DNA from: Siphonodentalium dalli
Taxonomy: Eukaryota > Mollusca > Scaphopoda > Gadilida > Siphonodentaliidae
Direction of reading: 5' to 3'
DNA length: 64,000 nucleotides
Assembly (NCBI GenBank): GCA_032622095.1
Contig: CP136061.1
Location: 84,848,324-84,912,323, forward strand
The notes below the pieces were generated by a model that was given only the letters and a program-made list of their open reading frames with translations, was not told where the DNA came from and did no database searches. This document shows, in pieces, positions 1 to 11,969 of this stretch; positions within the stretch are counted from its first letter, which is position 1, and every line of letters starts with the position of its first letter. Made by a program: the position numbers and the translations under genes.

Positions 1-716
1 ACTATTATTCCTTACAGCTGTAACAGACAGCAATGTATACTATAACATTTGCCAGTGCATTCTCCCAAAAGAAGCCTCTCATTTATAAGAATGCATTGGC
101 TTACAAGGTCAATGTAAATATTGTTAGGCTCAAGTGTCAAGATGTGTCATTAATTGAGTTGTAGTAGCAGATTAACTCTTTCATGGGGTTTATAATAGGA
201 GCTGCGCTGGTGCAGCATGAAAGTTCATGTGGCATGGCATTCTCTAGAAATGCACTGGCATAGAAGATCAAGGTCAACATTGTTATGCCAATGTATTCTC
301 TTATATATGTGAAGCTCCTTGTAATAGACTCGCATATATAAGTGAATGCACTGCCACAGGGTTTTCACAAAAATTTACAAAGCTGCAGTCAATAAAGGGT
401 TAAGTTATTTGCAACAGATGTTGCTTTACATTATTTCTGTGGTATTAAAACAAATGAATACATTTGTAGTATTTAGCATAAATGTTCTGAATACCATAAG
501 GAGTAAAATAATATGGACGACTGAAAACGCAGATATGATTTTAGTTGATATATTCTGCTACAGTATAATGCGCAAAAGTTGTCATATAGTAGTTGATTGG
601 CGAATATTCAGTAAATTTCAATTCACATAACAAATACATTGAGGGTCTTTACATGATGTGTGACAATTGACAATTATTAATTCTAAAGTGGCTTTATGAT
701 GTACATTTTATTGCAG

Positions 717-848
717 GACTTGGATTTGATGAAGGATGTACTGGATTTCCAGAGATACCATGTAAAACAGAGTTCAGCTGCTCCACGGGAGGGAAATGTG
801 TTTGTCCTGGAGAAAATACATATTACACCACAACAAGTTGTCAGAGTC
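717..848 (+). CDS. Exon: six-cysteine EGF/EB-like module of a large host gene
   Basis: This internal exon of 132 bp lies between an acceptor (tttattgcag, ending at 716) and a GTATGT donor at 849. Read in phase 1, the 43 complete codons contain six cysteines, with C-V-C-P towards the end and a tyrosine pair before the last cysteine, an EGF-like or EB-module layout. Both ends are phase 1, as is usual for extracellular modules that are shuffled or duplicated. Two more exons of the same design follow at 5419 and 14868, and FN3 exons after them, all on the same strand and in the same phase, which is why I place them in one gene. The module probably binds protein partners outside the cell; no ligand can be inferred. 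The 5' end of the gene lies outside the window. Confidence 0.72.
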
Positions 849-1850
849 GTATGTATACAGCTTGCTTGTTTATGAAAAACATTCTGTAGGAAACAGGTGC
901 TTTTTTCATGCTGTAAATCATTCTGATTCAGTGTATCAATTATTTGTTTTGATTTATAGAGAACTAAATTTTAAATCCTGTATCAGTCACATGTAAGGAA
1001 GATAGTACTGGGTGACTGATGTGACATCTTGTTTGTAGGCTTGTGTTTTCACTTCCTATTTATTGAGGAGTAAAGTTCACTGAAAATGGTTTATTGTAGC
1101 ATAAACCATCTGACTATTTGAATCTCCACATAATACCTGCATTTGAGATCACTCAACAACACATTCACTGAACACCCAAGAACACACCCACTGACACTCG
1201 GCTCTCCTTTTGTTTAAATAGTTCATATGCAGGTAGGTATAATAGAATACAGACAGTGGATGATTCAAAATTAATTAAGGATTCGATTTGTTTAAGATTG
1301 CCTTTAAAAAAATCACTAATAATTGACTATGTTCTGTAATGTGTTTATCAATGAAGCTTAATAATATGTCCACTCAATATATAATGTGTGTACAAACTCA
1401 TATATCAAATGTGTGTATATATACGAATCAGTGTGATAAAGTAAGTCTGTTTGTGCAAACAAATTTATACATTGCTGTTATTTTAGAATGCAACCGATTT
1501 TCAATTGTTTTTTTTTTAACCATTAATACCTCTGGATATTTGTTAGCTGATTTGTTTTATATTTTAAAGAGAAATAGAAATTATTTTTGTAAATTGCCCA
1601 TGTAAATCAATGTTTTTCAAGACGAAGATTCTGCTTGCTGCAATCCAGTATATGGAATCGGGAAATCGAATGGTTGTTTCTCTATTGTAAATTGAAATTT
1701 CATATTCACTTTAAAACAAACTGCTGTAAAAAAGATATTTATATGTGTTATGATAAGCTTATATATTATACTTCAATTACAGCCACCATTAGTCTGGATA
1801 ACAATCAGAATCGGTCGTGAGGTTTTTCTGGAATCGGTGGTGAGGTTTTT
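849..1850 (+). other. Start of a 4.57-kb intron, nothing recognised
   Basis: This AT-rich intron sequence has no exon-like open frame, RNA gene or clear repeat. The intron runs from the donor at 849 to the acceptor before 5419. The short open frames here show no domain and little beyond AT-rich codons. The upstream flank 1-716 is also unrecognised intron sequence. Confidence 0.6.
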
Positions 1851-4800
1851 AGCTCACCTGAGACGAAGTCTCCGGTGGAGCTATAGTCATCACTCCTCGT
1901 CCGTCGTGCATCCGTTCGTCCGTCTGTCCGTCAACTTTTTTTTAAACATCTTCTCCTATGAAACCATCATACCGAATTGGTTCATATTTGGTGTGGATGT
2001 TCCCTAGGTGACTCTCATTCAGATTTGTTCAAATGAGGTCACTGGGTCAAATAGTTGCGAAGCCAGGGCCATAACTCGATTCCTCCATAGTAATTCTTAC
2101 AACGACTTCTTGTTCAGAACCATTGGGCCGATTTAGCTAATATTTGGTATGGAGGGTCCTTGGGTGACTGGTGTTCAGATTTGTTCAAATGAGGTCACCC
2201 GGTCAATTAGTTGAGAAAACAGGGCCATAACTCATTGTAATTCTTACAATGACTTCTTCTAAAAAAATATTTGGCCGATTTAGCTTATATTTGGTACAGA
2301 GAGACCTTGGGTGACTGGGGTTCAGATTTGTTCAAATGGGGTCACTGGGTCAAATAGGGGCAGAGCTAGGGACATAACTTTAAAAACAAAAAAATAAATT
2401 TTTGCATTTTGACCTTTAATTTTTGTTTAGGACACATCACAGCCTCATATTTCTTACCTAGATTTTTCTTAGCATGTTCTTCATCTGTATGGATTTTGGT
2501 ATTGTTTATTTAACCCCTTCCACTCTTGTTTTGATATAGAATTCATCCAAGACAGGATTACTCAAACATTTTTCATCTGATCAACACCAAATTTGGTATA
2601 TGAATTTTTGACACTTATATACAAATCAAGTAAAAATATGGGTTTGATCCGATATATTTTAACAGAGTTATGGCCCTTTATAATTCACACCTCTTTGCTA
2701 TGCACTATTAATTTTTAAGAGAACACTGAAGCCTGTATTATTGAAAAAGCCAATTTATCATAGTGTTGTCATCTGATACTCTTGCTGAAGACTGCTTGCT
2801 TCAGACCAGTTTACCATCTGTCATTACAAGACAAGGAATAGTCCATTGTTCATTTCTCCAAGCCTGGACATAGTGTGTCTGACATTTGCAGAATGAAGTC
2901 CCCAGATGGTGAATTTAGTGTTGCTACCCCATACAGCAGGCTAGCATCACCAAATAGACCCTCAATTACCTTATTCTGCTTAGGCCTCATCTTCTGGGAC
3001 AATTTTTTTTAAAACATGTTTTAAAATTTGAAAAAAGTGACACCATTATAACATCTGCAGAGTTATGAAACTTTACTCTTTAATGAAATTATGGAAACAT
3101 TCCACCCTCCCCCACCCACCCCTCCCACATGGCCCAGACCCAACCCTGCCATCAACCAACATCCCTTCCAAGCCATATCACCTCTCAATTTAATTCCTCT
3201 TCTCACCACAGAGGCATATATATATGTAAAGGTACAGGTCATTAATTATATAAACTGGCCAGATGACATGTATTATTCTAATCTAAACATATCTGTAGCA
3301 ATTTAACAACAAACTGGTGCTTCCATTGTTAGGTGATGACTGACATTCAATGATACTGTGAATGGCTTTGATTTCTTCAAGTCTGGAAATAGTGTGTCTG
3401 ACATTTACATAGTGAGGTCCCCAGATGGTGAATTTAGTGTTGCTACCCCATACAGCATGCTAGCATCACCAAATACACCTGCCAGGGACCTAATTCTGCT
3501 TAGTCCTCATCTTCTGGGAAGTATCCTAAGTATCAAAATGACAGTTTGATTTAGTCACTATTTCCACCTGTTCAGTTTCAATGTCCCCCTAATTTGCAGA
3601 AGATAAAATGCATAATTGAGGTGCTCAATGGGTGTGTATCACCAACTTCAACTGTAGGACTTCATTGATTTAGTCACTTTTTCCACCTGTTCAGTTTCAA
3701 TGTCCCCCTAATTTTCAGAAGATAAAATGCATAATTGAGGTGCTCAATGGGTGTGTATCACCAACTTCAACTGTAGGACTTCAATCTGTTCCTTGGTTTT
3801 ATTGGCCATTGAGGCCTAATCAGATTGAGGATGAATTTGGTGATGCTAGCCTGCCTTACAGAATATTGTCATTAAATCCACATTTTTGGGACCTAATTCT
3901 GCAAATGTCAGACATACTAAATTCAGGTTTGGCCATTTCATATTATTGTTTTAATCACCACTTATCCAGATGAAATCATACGACTAATATTCAAAGAAAA
4001 ATGGGGGGGGGGGTATATATTGGATTAAATTTGTCTTCTATCTGTCAGGCTTCCATCTGTCTGCCTGTTGAGATGTCTATCCATCCATCTATCAACAATT
4101 GATTTCTTCTCCATATTAAAGACGGAATGTGTTTATATAGTTCAGTGTGCATGTTCCCTAGGTGTCTCACAATCAGATTTGTTCAATTAAGTTCATCACA
4201 TCAAATACATATAGGTGCCAAGCCAGGGCCATAACTCTTTCCCTCCATAGTAAGTCTTAAAACAGTTTTTTCTCAAGAACCATTAGGCCTATATATAGCT
4301 TATATTTGGTATGGAGGGGCCTTGGGTGACTGGGGTTCAGATTTGTTCATGGGGTCATTTTTAGGAAATGAGGTCCCCAGAGGGTGAATTCGGTGATGTT
4401 AGTCCACCTTGCGGAATATTGTCATTAAATTCACCTGCAAAGGTCAAACACTAAATATAGACTCGGCTGTTCCAATATTAGTTTCTTAACCAGCACTTAT
4501 CCAGGTGAAATCATACCCTGATTTTTCAAAGAAAATTGGGGGGTATATTGATATTACTAGATGAATGGATCTCATAGATGAGGATTCACATTTGTTCTAA
4601 TAGGGGCAGAGATAAGAGATTTAACTCTCCTCTATGCTGTTTGGTACTGGTATAATAATATTGATTTCTAGACAGCCTGGGTGGGGGCAATGTTTGAGGC
4701 AATGGGGAGGGAGTGTAGAGGGGTGGAGATTTGACCCCCTATTTTGATCAAAAGTTAAAAATTTCATGCCCGATACTAAATTAGTCGTAGATTAGATGTT

Positions 4801-5272
4801 CACACCAAAAATAAGTTAGAACTGTTCTCGTAGTTTGGTTTGATTTTCTAACATGTATGTTTTTAAACCATCAGTCCATATGTTTCTACTTCAGGTTAAA
4901 CTGTTGGACCGAATTGGCCACAAATTTGAACTTTATGGGGGTGTCAGGTTGGTTATTATCAAACGTTTGAAAGCTTGAAGTACTGGTACCAGTCATAAAA
5001 TTCAACCTAAGTGGAATGTACAAAGTGATTTTTGTGAACTTAGTACTGTGGTATGGTTGTCCTTTTTAAAAGGTAAGAGGTTGGAAATTTGTCAGTGATG
5101 TGCAATTAGAAATTTCAAGGTGAAGAGCCCTGCTCATTTGAGAACATCCAGCTATGTCCATGTTTAGAACTTAAGTGATTCTGTCAAGTACTGACTCTTG
5201 TAGTCTTCAGAGTCCCTGTCTTCTCAGTCCTTACAGTCTGGTGGGCGACCCACAGTCATTGACTGTCTTGTT
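1851..5272 (+). mobile_element. Family A pearl/Helentron-like non-autonomous element, copy 1
   Basis: The element begins after a run of T with AGCTCACCTGAGAC, which pairs with GTCTCCGGTGGAGCT to form a terminal hairpin. A CCGT-rich microsatellite follows (about 1900-1935). Next come diverged core units with recurring phrases such as 'aatgaggtcac', 'gggccataact' and 'atatttggtatggag'. The 3' side carries GTCTGGTGGGC, a degenerate inverted copy of the 5' start, then the stem-loop CAGTCATTGACTG (5253-5265) and TCTTGTT (5266-5272). Copies 2 and 4 (22201, 36633) have the same two ends. The middle is composite: 2440-2530 resembles family F at 19491, and 3548-3785 is a 119-bp tandem duplication. No Rep/helicase coding sequence is present. 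Whether all 3.4 kb moved as one unit is uncertain. Confidence 0.6.
3548..3785 (+). repeat. 119-bp tandem duplication
   Basis: The segment 3548-3666 is repeated at 3667-3785 with only a few differences. It includes the phrase 'ccacctgttcagtttcaatg' in both copies. It is a recent local duplication inside family A copy 1. Confidence 0.9.
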
Positions 5273-5418
5273 CCAATGCATGCTTTCCTCTAGCTGAGAT
5301 TCTTCATCCTCTATTATATTTCTATCTTGAATTGTTTTGTTTTCTCTCTTGTTTTTTGTTTTGTGTGTTGTTTTGAACCTTATGTAACTTATGAGTCTAT
5401 CCAATTTTTTTAATGTAG

Positions 5419-5550
5419 AAACTGGGGAAAATTCAGACTGTTCGAGTCCTGGAAATGGACAAAACCCGTGCTTGAGTAATCTAGAATGTCCTTCCGGAAC
5501 ATGTCAATGTCCAGATCAACACTACTGGCAATCATCAATGTGTGTTGAAA
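5419..5550 (+). CDS. Exon: second six-cysteine EGF/EB-like module
   Basis: This exon is 132 bp, the same length as the exon at 717, between acceptor 'tttttaatgtag' and donor GTAAGT at 5551. Phase is 1-1. The translation has six cysteines, with C-Q-C-P-D and then YW before the final C-V-E. That C-x-C-P-x3-YW-x5-C ending is shared with the third module at 14868, so the three are likely products of exon duplication. Intron positions outside the module and the same phase support one reading frame through the gene. It belongs to the extracellular part of the product. The exact Pfam family (EGF, EB or related) cannot be settled by eye. Confidence 0.78.
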
Positions 5551-7900
5551 GTAAGTGATGTACAATTGTCATGAGTAACTCATATTCTGTATCATGTTTG
5601 ATTAGAAATGACAAAAATATTATTATTAGCTAAACAAGTCGTAGACATGTTGTGCTCTAAGCTTTTGCCATCTTACATAATATGCGTTATGTAAAAAAAT
5701 TATCTCGGCAGTTTTCAAAGTGAAATTAAGATGATTCATAGGTAAATTTTGGACCAGGATCTTTTGTTTCAAGGAGTGTTCGATTCGCCGATTGTATTAT
5801 GTTAGTGCGATAAATTCTTTCATAGTTGGGCCCTAAAATTTGGCATTATTCATATCATTATGGTGTGTTCTGTACATTTCTTTATCAGGTTTCTAGAGCC
5901 ATGGATCACGATTGATCAAAGTATATGTGATATATATATTTGTGCCAATAGAATTATGTGCAATAGAACTGGCATATGTAATTGACATCACCATTACACC
6001 TGTCATTCATTGAGAGTTTGTTTGCGAGAATGCATTCTAGTTGGCTAGCAGGCAAGTGGCTCAGAATTCTGGTGTAAAATCAGATCGGAATCTTGCAACC
6101 AAACTTTTCCCATCTGCCACTTATAGATACTTCTATCACTTGTATATACATATGATGATGGTGAAGTGGGGCCATTTTCTGCTTGGGGCTTTAGAATTGT
6201 AATATTGCTTATAACATTTAATAATGTAATGTATAGTGTATGTTGTTTACTAAATTTGCTCACCAGAATGAATATATGCACTATCAGATGCAAAAAAATA
6301 ATTTGAAAATTCATTATATTCTCACTTGTAACCGGCTGATTATTAGTTAATATGATAGTAATATGGTGTATCGTTTTTCCAAAATCAATTAAATAGTTAA
6401 TTCTTTCGTTGCCGAGCTAATTTTACACATAAATTGCCGTAGAATTTATGAGAAAACTGATTTTATTGTGGAAAAGTATGATACAATAAGAGTCTCCTTC
6501 TCATGAAATAATGTTTCAAATATCAAGTACATGTATGTTGGTGATTAGTATAAGACTTGCGGGTGAATATTTTGCCGAAGAATATTCACGACAATCAAGG
6601 GGCATAACTCCTTGTCACCCAAGGGATATAAATCCAGATAATGATTTTTTGCAATAATCCTGATAATCCAATTGAAAAATGCCCCTCAGCCTTCTATATT
6701 CAATATTTGTTTTCTGAGACAAAGTATTCCCGTGATGATCTGATATTATTTAAATCTTTCTGCTGTCTTCCTGCTGATTTTAAAAACTTGTAAGAACACA
6801 GGGTTTAGTTCTGGTATAGCTGGACCATGTATGAGGAGCTACACAATGCAGAAGCCGAAATTGAGGAAAATGGCAATTTTGACTGTCAGAAAAAAAATCA
6901 AAAGTGCACACAGTGCAAGTGATCTTTATTGTGATATATAATTAAATCTCAAACTACAAGCTTGTCATCATTTATAAACCATCAGAGGGATATGGTTAGC
7001 TTCTAGAAAATCTTTAACCTTGACATGCATTTATTTGAATAACAAAACATTAGACAGTAATTTTCAAAAATATCTGATAGCCGTTAAAAGTTAAAACAAA
7101 AACAATCATGAACATATACATGTATACATATGGCCCATTGACTAGATCAATCAATATGTAATAATTAGTGAATATATAAGATAGTATAAGAATTTCAGTG
7201 ATCCTCAAACCATTCTATTTTCTAAATCCGATGAGTAATTCTTTTCTACAGAAGGTCTAGATGGAGTTTGAATAAAGTAACTAGACTTGACAGAAAGATG
7301 ACCATCTGCTTTAAGAGATGGTTGTTATTAATTCTGGTTATATGTAGGAGATGCGTCTCACAAATTGAGATTGGATTATGTGTGTGTCCTACATGAATGT
7401 ACGGACCACTGTGGGAAAAAAGAATCACTAACTACTGGTAATGTCTGGTATCCCACACCAGTACTGTATTTATATATATATATAAGTCTAAGAATACTGT
7501 ATTGAAGGGTTTGAACAAATAGAATGGTTGGATCACTTTAAATATGATAATCAAGAACCCCCATTGTTCTTGACCAAGTTCACTATTGGCACAATTTTTT
7601 GGTATATCTTGGCTATCAGATTAATAGAATCTGTGATCTACTTTGATCAAAATGATTATTCATGTGATACATGTCCATGAGGCTGTACCTGATAAGAATG
7701 AGTATGCATTTCCCTAAAATCAGAATGCCTGATTAGGAACCAATGAATACACATGCTAAATTGATTTTTGGAATATGAGGCTCTCATGTTCTGGTACCCA
7801 TTTACCTTTAATTAATTTCGATCTTATTTATTCGATAGAAGATTGATATAAGGAAGCCCCAAATAAGCATTAAGGCATTATGATTTCTAATTGAGCCCTA
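5551..7900 (+). other. Intron sequence, nothing recognised
   Basis: This AT-rich intron stretch holds no identifiable exon, RNA or element ends. A (TA)n tract lies near 7470-7484. The minus-strand open frames at 6045-6314 and 7246-7428 show no known domain. Confidence 0.55.
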
Positions 7901-7914
7901 AATGAGATCCTGAA

Positions 7915-8015
7915 TTTGGGGCTATCTCGCAAAGCGAGGATACCCAATCGGAGCTGGGTACCAGCGGAGAGCCCCAAAGAAGGGGTCACCCACCACCAGG
8001 AGCACACATTTATAT
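7915..8015 (-). repeat. Hairpin-rich segment, possible 3' terminus of the DIRS element
   Basis: Two short palindromes stand next to each other: CTCGCAAAGCGAG near 7925-7937, and a second with arms TACCCA and TGGGTA at about 7940-7962. They lie downstream of the recombinase on the - strand, where a DIRS-like terminal repeat would be expected. No matching partner was found on the other side, so this is only a candidate boundary. Confidence 0.25.
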
Positions 8016-8176
8016 TACTACCCTGAATAACTGAAATAAAATTGAAATAAAGTCAATATTGGTTATATATGACCCTATATATAAATATGTAATACAAAAT
8101 TAGTGGAGTGCATCATGAATGTAGGAAGCTTTGAAGGTGAATTAATGGCATTGGAATATAAGGTGATATTCCTTAA

Positions 8177-9267
8177 TTAACGGGTATGTCCATAGGACCT
8201 GACCATGGAATTATGAGCTTCCCTGATTACTGCTCTAGGAGTATGAATGTACCTTGTATAGCAATCCGATTCCCATCGGCCAAGAGTTTTAATGAGGTGG
8301 TCTTCAAGACGGGCTGCGCATGCAGTTGTAGCGGCCCCTGAACGCAAGGAGTGGCCTGAGTACATGTTAGCCGGTATACCGCAAAGTGAAAGAAGTTGCT
8401 TCAGTTTTGAAATAAAGTGGTGCCTGTACAACACTTTGGATTGTTGGTAACAAATAATGGATTATCCAATTTAGCTCCAGAATTGTAGCGGAATTTCAAG
8501 CAAAGTGACAACAGTCGCACGGAACAAATACTAGATGTACATGTACAGAAGTAATGCACTCTGACACCTTTTCGAAAAGGGTAAGTTTTTGACTGCTTTA
8601 AGAGGATTGAAGCTGCCTTTTCATCAGGCTCAATTGCCACATCCTTGATGGCTATGAAGTTTGAATAATCCAAACTGTTGCGAAGAGTAAGTTCACCACA
8701 ACGCAGAAATTCGAAAAAACCAACTGCAAGCGCTGTTTTCATCATAAAGCAAGTTGGGACTGCAAATGGAAATTTATCCAGCTGAGCAAATCATTTCTGT
8801 AAAATGTCAAATGTGATTGGCAAGCGAATACGGGTGCAGATCCGATGCTGACGTTTGATAGCTTTCAGGATTCCAGACAGCTTGGGCCAGGGCTGGCCAT
8901 TATGTTGTTCTTAAGGGTTGACACCATAGGCCGCAATGTAGAAGAAGCGGATTCCAGCTAGGTATAACTTGATTGTGGAGTAGGTCAAATTGAAATGGGC
9001 ACTGCAATGAGCGACAAATTGAAGTAGAAGGCTTTCATTCAAACGTGGTAGACCATGAGGTTGATGAATACTGATTCCGAATGCAGATGCAAATTTGTTT
9101 AAGCATTTTATGCCGCTTTCATGTTGCTTTAAAGTGGATCGACTAACCGTCTGCAACCACATGTTAGCTATGCTGATTAAAGATGCACCAACTCCAAATG
9201 AGTAGGGCAAGGGAATGGGAACCGGTCTGCCTCTGGTGCCAATCTTCTGAAATCCTGAAATCGACAA
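8177..9267 (-). pseudogene. DIRS tyrosine recombinase, frameshifted
   Basis: Three overlapping - strand frames together resemble the tyrosine recombinase of DIRS/Ngaro retrotransposons, which replaces the DDE integrase and joins circular DNA into the host. The first piece (9267-8911) is the N-terminal SAM-like region. The second (8745-8401) carries box I, GFFEFLRCGELT, with the first catalytic arginine. The third (8434-8177) carries GHSLRSGAATTA, with the H-x-x-R pair, and GRWESDCYTRYI, with the C-terminal tyrosine. The shift between pieces two and three (near 8401-8434) and the break between one and two leave no full open frame. Its start overlaps the end of the RNase H frame by about 90 bp, as is common in DIRS elements. 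The copy is inactive. Confidence 0.85.
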
Positions 9268-9660
9268 CGGGACAAACAGTCAGAAATTTTGTTCGCCTTG
9301 GAAGTGATATAAGAACATGAAAACATGAAATTACATTTTAAAGCACATAAAGTTAATCGACGTCCAAGAGACATAATGACTGCAATTTTTGATCGGCCTT
9401 TCTGGAGGATATGCACAACCGCTTCATTATCACATATAAAGATAACCCGTTTGTTTGACCACAAATGGCCCCATAGAATTGCTGCAGTACAAATAGGATA
9501 GAGTTCCATGTAGGCCATATAGACCATGAATTTTTCTTAAGTTATAAAATTTCAGAGGGCCACTCGTTTTGAAACCAGTGAGTTCTGAAATAGCCGCCAT
9601 AACCGTGAATGGAGCTCGCATCTGTAAAAAGATACAAGTCGTCAGATGAGATAACATCAC
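9177..9660 (-). pseudogene. DIRS RNase H domain, frameshifted
   Basis: Two overlapping - strand frames (9660-9430 and 9527-9177) cover the RNase H part of a DIRS-type pol. The phrase VIFICDNEAVVHILQKGRSK has the central aspartate of the D-N-x-A-V-V motif typical of DIRS RNase H. ANKISDCLSR further on matches the usual N-x-x-A/S-D-x-L-S-R end. The product would degrade the RNA template during reverse transcription. A frameshift around 9430-9527 separates the two halves. It lies between the reverse transcriptase (ending about 9686) and the recombinase, in the standard DIRS order. Confidence 0.85.
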
Positions 9661-9685
9661 TATTCAAGAACATAGCTGCACCATT

Positions 9686-10250
9686 TCACGACGATAGGAA
9701 CTGATCCCACATGGCTAGTTCCTTTTTGCATGCAGCAGAAATATTTACATGATATCTGAGTTCCGAGACTGTGGTGGATAATGCAATCAAATAAGACATG
9801 AATGATCTACCTGGAACAACGACTTTTGCTGCGAAACTTAAATGGCCTATGAGCAATTCTTGTTTGGTACAGGTAGATCGGTTCATGAAAGACTTGATCG
9901 TTACCCGTAGCCTGGTTAGTTTGTCTTGAGGTAGTCGACATTCCATGACTGCTGCATCGATGGTTATGCCTAAAAATTTGATACAGTGACAAGGTCCTAT
10001 GGATTTCTCCTCAGCTAGAGGAATGTTTGCTTGGTTAAATACTTCCAGGAGAGCATTAACAGGACCTTGAGGGTCGGCATCTGGAGGAATTATGGACATA
10101 TAATCGTCCAGATAGTGCAAGAGATTAGGCACGCCAAATTTGACAGTGGCAACCCAGCAAATTGCTTGAGAAAGTTGGTAGAAATTTTTTGGAGACGACC
10201 GACTGCCGAAACACAGTGTTTTGTAAAAATAATATTTACTGTCCCAGCAG
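9686..10250 (-). pseudogene. DIRS reverse transcriptase, C-terminal part (split by insertion)
   Basis: The frame encodes most of a DIRS-like reverse transcriptase. FGSRSSPKNFYQLSQ is the region before the active site, and LLHYLDDYMSI carries the YLDD catalytic aspartates. KFLGITIDAA and the following alpha-helical thumb-like region are also recognisable. Its N-terminal part lies at 11567-11727, on the other side of a 1316-bp transposon (10251-11566) that duplicated nine bases on entry. The frame on both sides of the duplicated bases is the same, so the gene was open at the junction when it was hit. The enzyme copies element RNA into DNA. Confidence 0.88.
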
Positions 10251-11566
10251 TAGTCCAAGTCTTCTCGTACTAAAACCAGCTAAGATATTGGGATGGCGAG
10301 ATGCTGGATTTAGTCCGAGCCCGCTTGCATAGGCTTCTTATAACATGACTTAAGCGTTAGTGACCCGCTCAAATAAAACCACAATTATATGAAATAAAAT
10401 ATCACAATTGCGACAATAAACGGATATTTTCCACAGAAGACATGCTATTTCATCTGAAACCCACATCAGTTGTGAATTGAAAGCGGTAATTTAATGCGAA
10501 AAGAGACATTTACCGCAATGTTTACAATTTTTTAAAAGTATCGCAAACTGTGTTCGGCATTTTCCGTTGAAAATATTCCGTAGATTTTGGACTAACAACG
10601 CAAATTACGATGAATTCTCCATTGTAATCGTAATTATGTGTGTCAATAAATAAAAAAATAAATAGATTAATTAAACATTGGAGATATAAATGTAATACAT
10701 TAAATAAATTACGGGAATTACAACCCTCTCAAAGTTTAAAACAGTGTAAACACAACGAGCATTAGAATAAATAATATGCCTTATATGGTGCTACATTTCA
10801 CCCACATTTGATGGACTTCCGCGAAATTAAGATATATACTAAGCGAACATGGCAATATACTACTCTTGTTAAGCACACAAAAAATCAAACAAAATGTGTA
10901 TAAAATTTGAACCTATATTTCGAAACTGTGATTCGGTTCTCCGATTATTTTATCAACACAAATGTCAAAATGCACATCACACGCATGGCAAGTCAGACAC
11001 AAGAGTTCTAATTTGCTTCAATTTTGACAAGTTGCTTGCGAAAATTGTCAACAAAACTACCGTTCTGATCCTCCATTATGTCATTAAGTTTTTAGTGCGG
11101 CAATTGTTCTCAAAGCACATAGGAAACTGGACTTTGGGGCGATCGGTTTTCGCCATTTTGTTCGGAAAATCCCGCGCTATATATAGAAACGGAAACTAGA
11201 AATACCCAGAACAAACAGCGGATTATGCCGAAGTTATTCGGACCACTTCGGCTTTCAGTTAAAACGTAAACAAACAGAGAAACAAAGCGATGTTTGTGGC
11301 AATCAACCGGAATATTCTATGTGTAATCTAACATTAAAATTAGATTATTATACACCATTATGACCATAAGATGTCTCTCTTTCCAATGTGTATAGCAACA
11401 TGTATTGATTTGTTAGTTAAATCGAGTAAAATACACCACAAATTCCCGCCACAGATCCTGGGTGTAAGTCATGTTATAAGAAGCCTATGCAAGCGGGCTC
11501 GGACTAAATCCAGCATCTCGCCATCCCAATATCTTAGCTGGTTTTAGTACGAGAAGACTTGGACTA
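10251..11566. mobile_element. Mutator-like non-autonomous DNA transposon with 102-bp perfect TIRs
   Basis: The left terminus 10251-10352 and the right terminus 11465-11566 are perfect inverted copies of each other over 102 bp, starting TAGTCCAAGTC. They are flanked by the 9-bp direct repeat TCCCAGCAG at 10242-10250 and 11567-11575. Long terminal inverted repeats with a 9-bp duplication are the signature of Mutator-like elements. The 1.1-kb interior is AT-rich and shows no transposase; the 101-aa frame at 10894-11199 has no recognisable domain. The element sits inside the DIRS reverse transcriptase. Identical arms suggest recent movement or strong homogenisation. A diverged relative of the terminus is at 49408. 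Confidence 0.9.
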
Positions 11567-11727
11567 TCCCAGCAGATGCCGTAATATGGCCACAAGTCCT
11601 GTTTGATCGGGCACAATTTGAAAGCTGACTGAATGTCGCAGTGAAAAAGATTTGGCGAACTTGAATTTGAATTTGGATTTAATTGTTGAATGATGCGAAT
11701 GGCATGATCCACTGTCACATACGTCAA
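11567..11727 (-). pseudogene. DIRS reverse transcriptase, N-terminal part
   Basis: The - strand frame reads YVTVDHAIRIIQQL, then LFHCDIQSAFKLCPI, then DLWPYYGICWDS. CDIQSAFKLCPI is the DIRS version of the first catalytic aspartate motif (DI-x-SAF-x-x-x-P). The sequence stops at the Mutator-like insertion, and its natural continuation (YYFYKTLCFGSRSSP) begins on the far side near 10241. The open frame extends into the inserted element to 11485, but only the part from 11567 up belongs to the retrotransposon. Confidence 0.85.
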
Positions 11728-11969
11728 AGAAAATTCATCCTTATCAATTAATGAATTTAGTGACTGCTCCTTTTTGGATGAATGGGGAACTGAAAGATCG
11801 ACAATTAGGCATTTCTTTTTGGAAATTTTTCTTTCAGCTACGCTACACCGATAGGATTTATCCTGAAATTTGCAAAGGGAGGCTTGCTAAAAGGACCAAT
11901 AATGAATCCTTGAGACAATTCTTTTTCTATCAATTTGTTAACATCACTGCGGTTGCTTAATGCTGACTA

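Noticed and set aside
796-996. 66-codon frame as a gene
   Set aside because: It overlaps the cysteine-rich exon at 717-848 in another frame and runs into intron.
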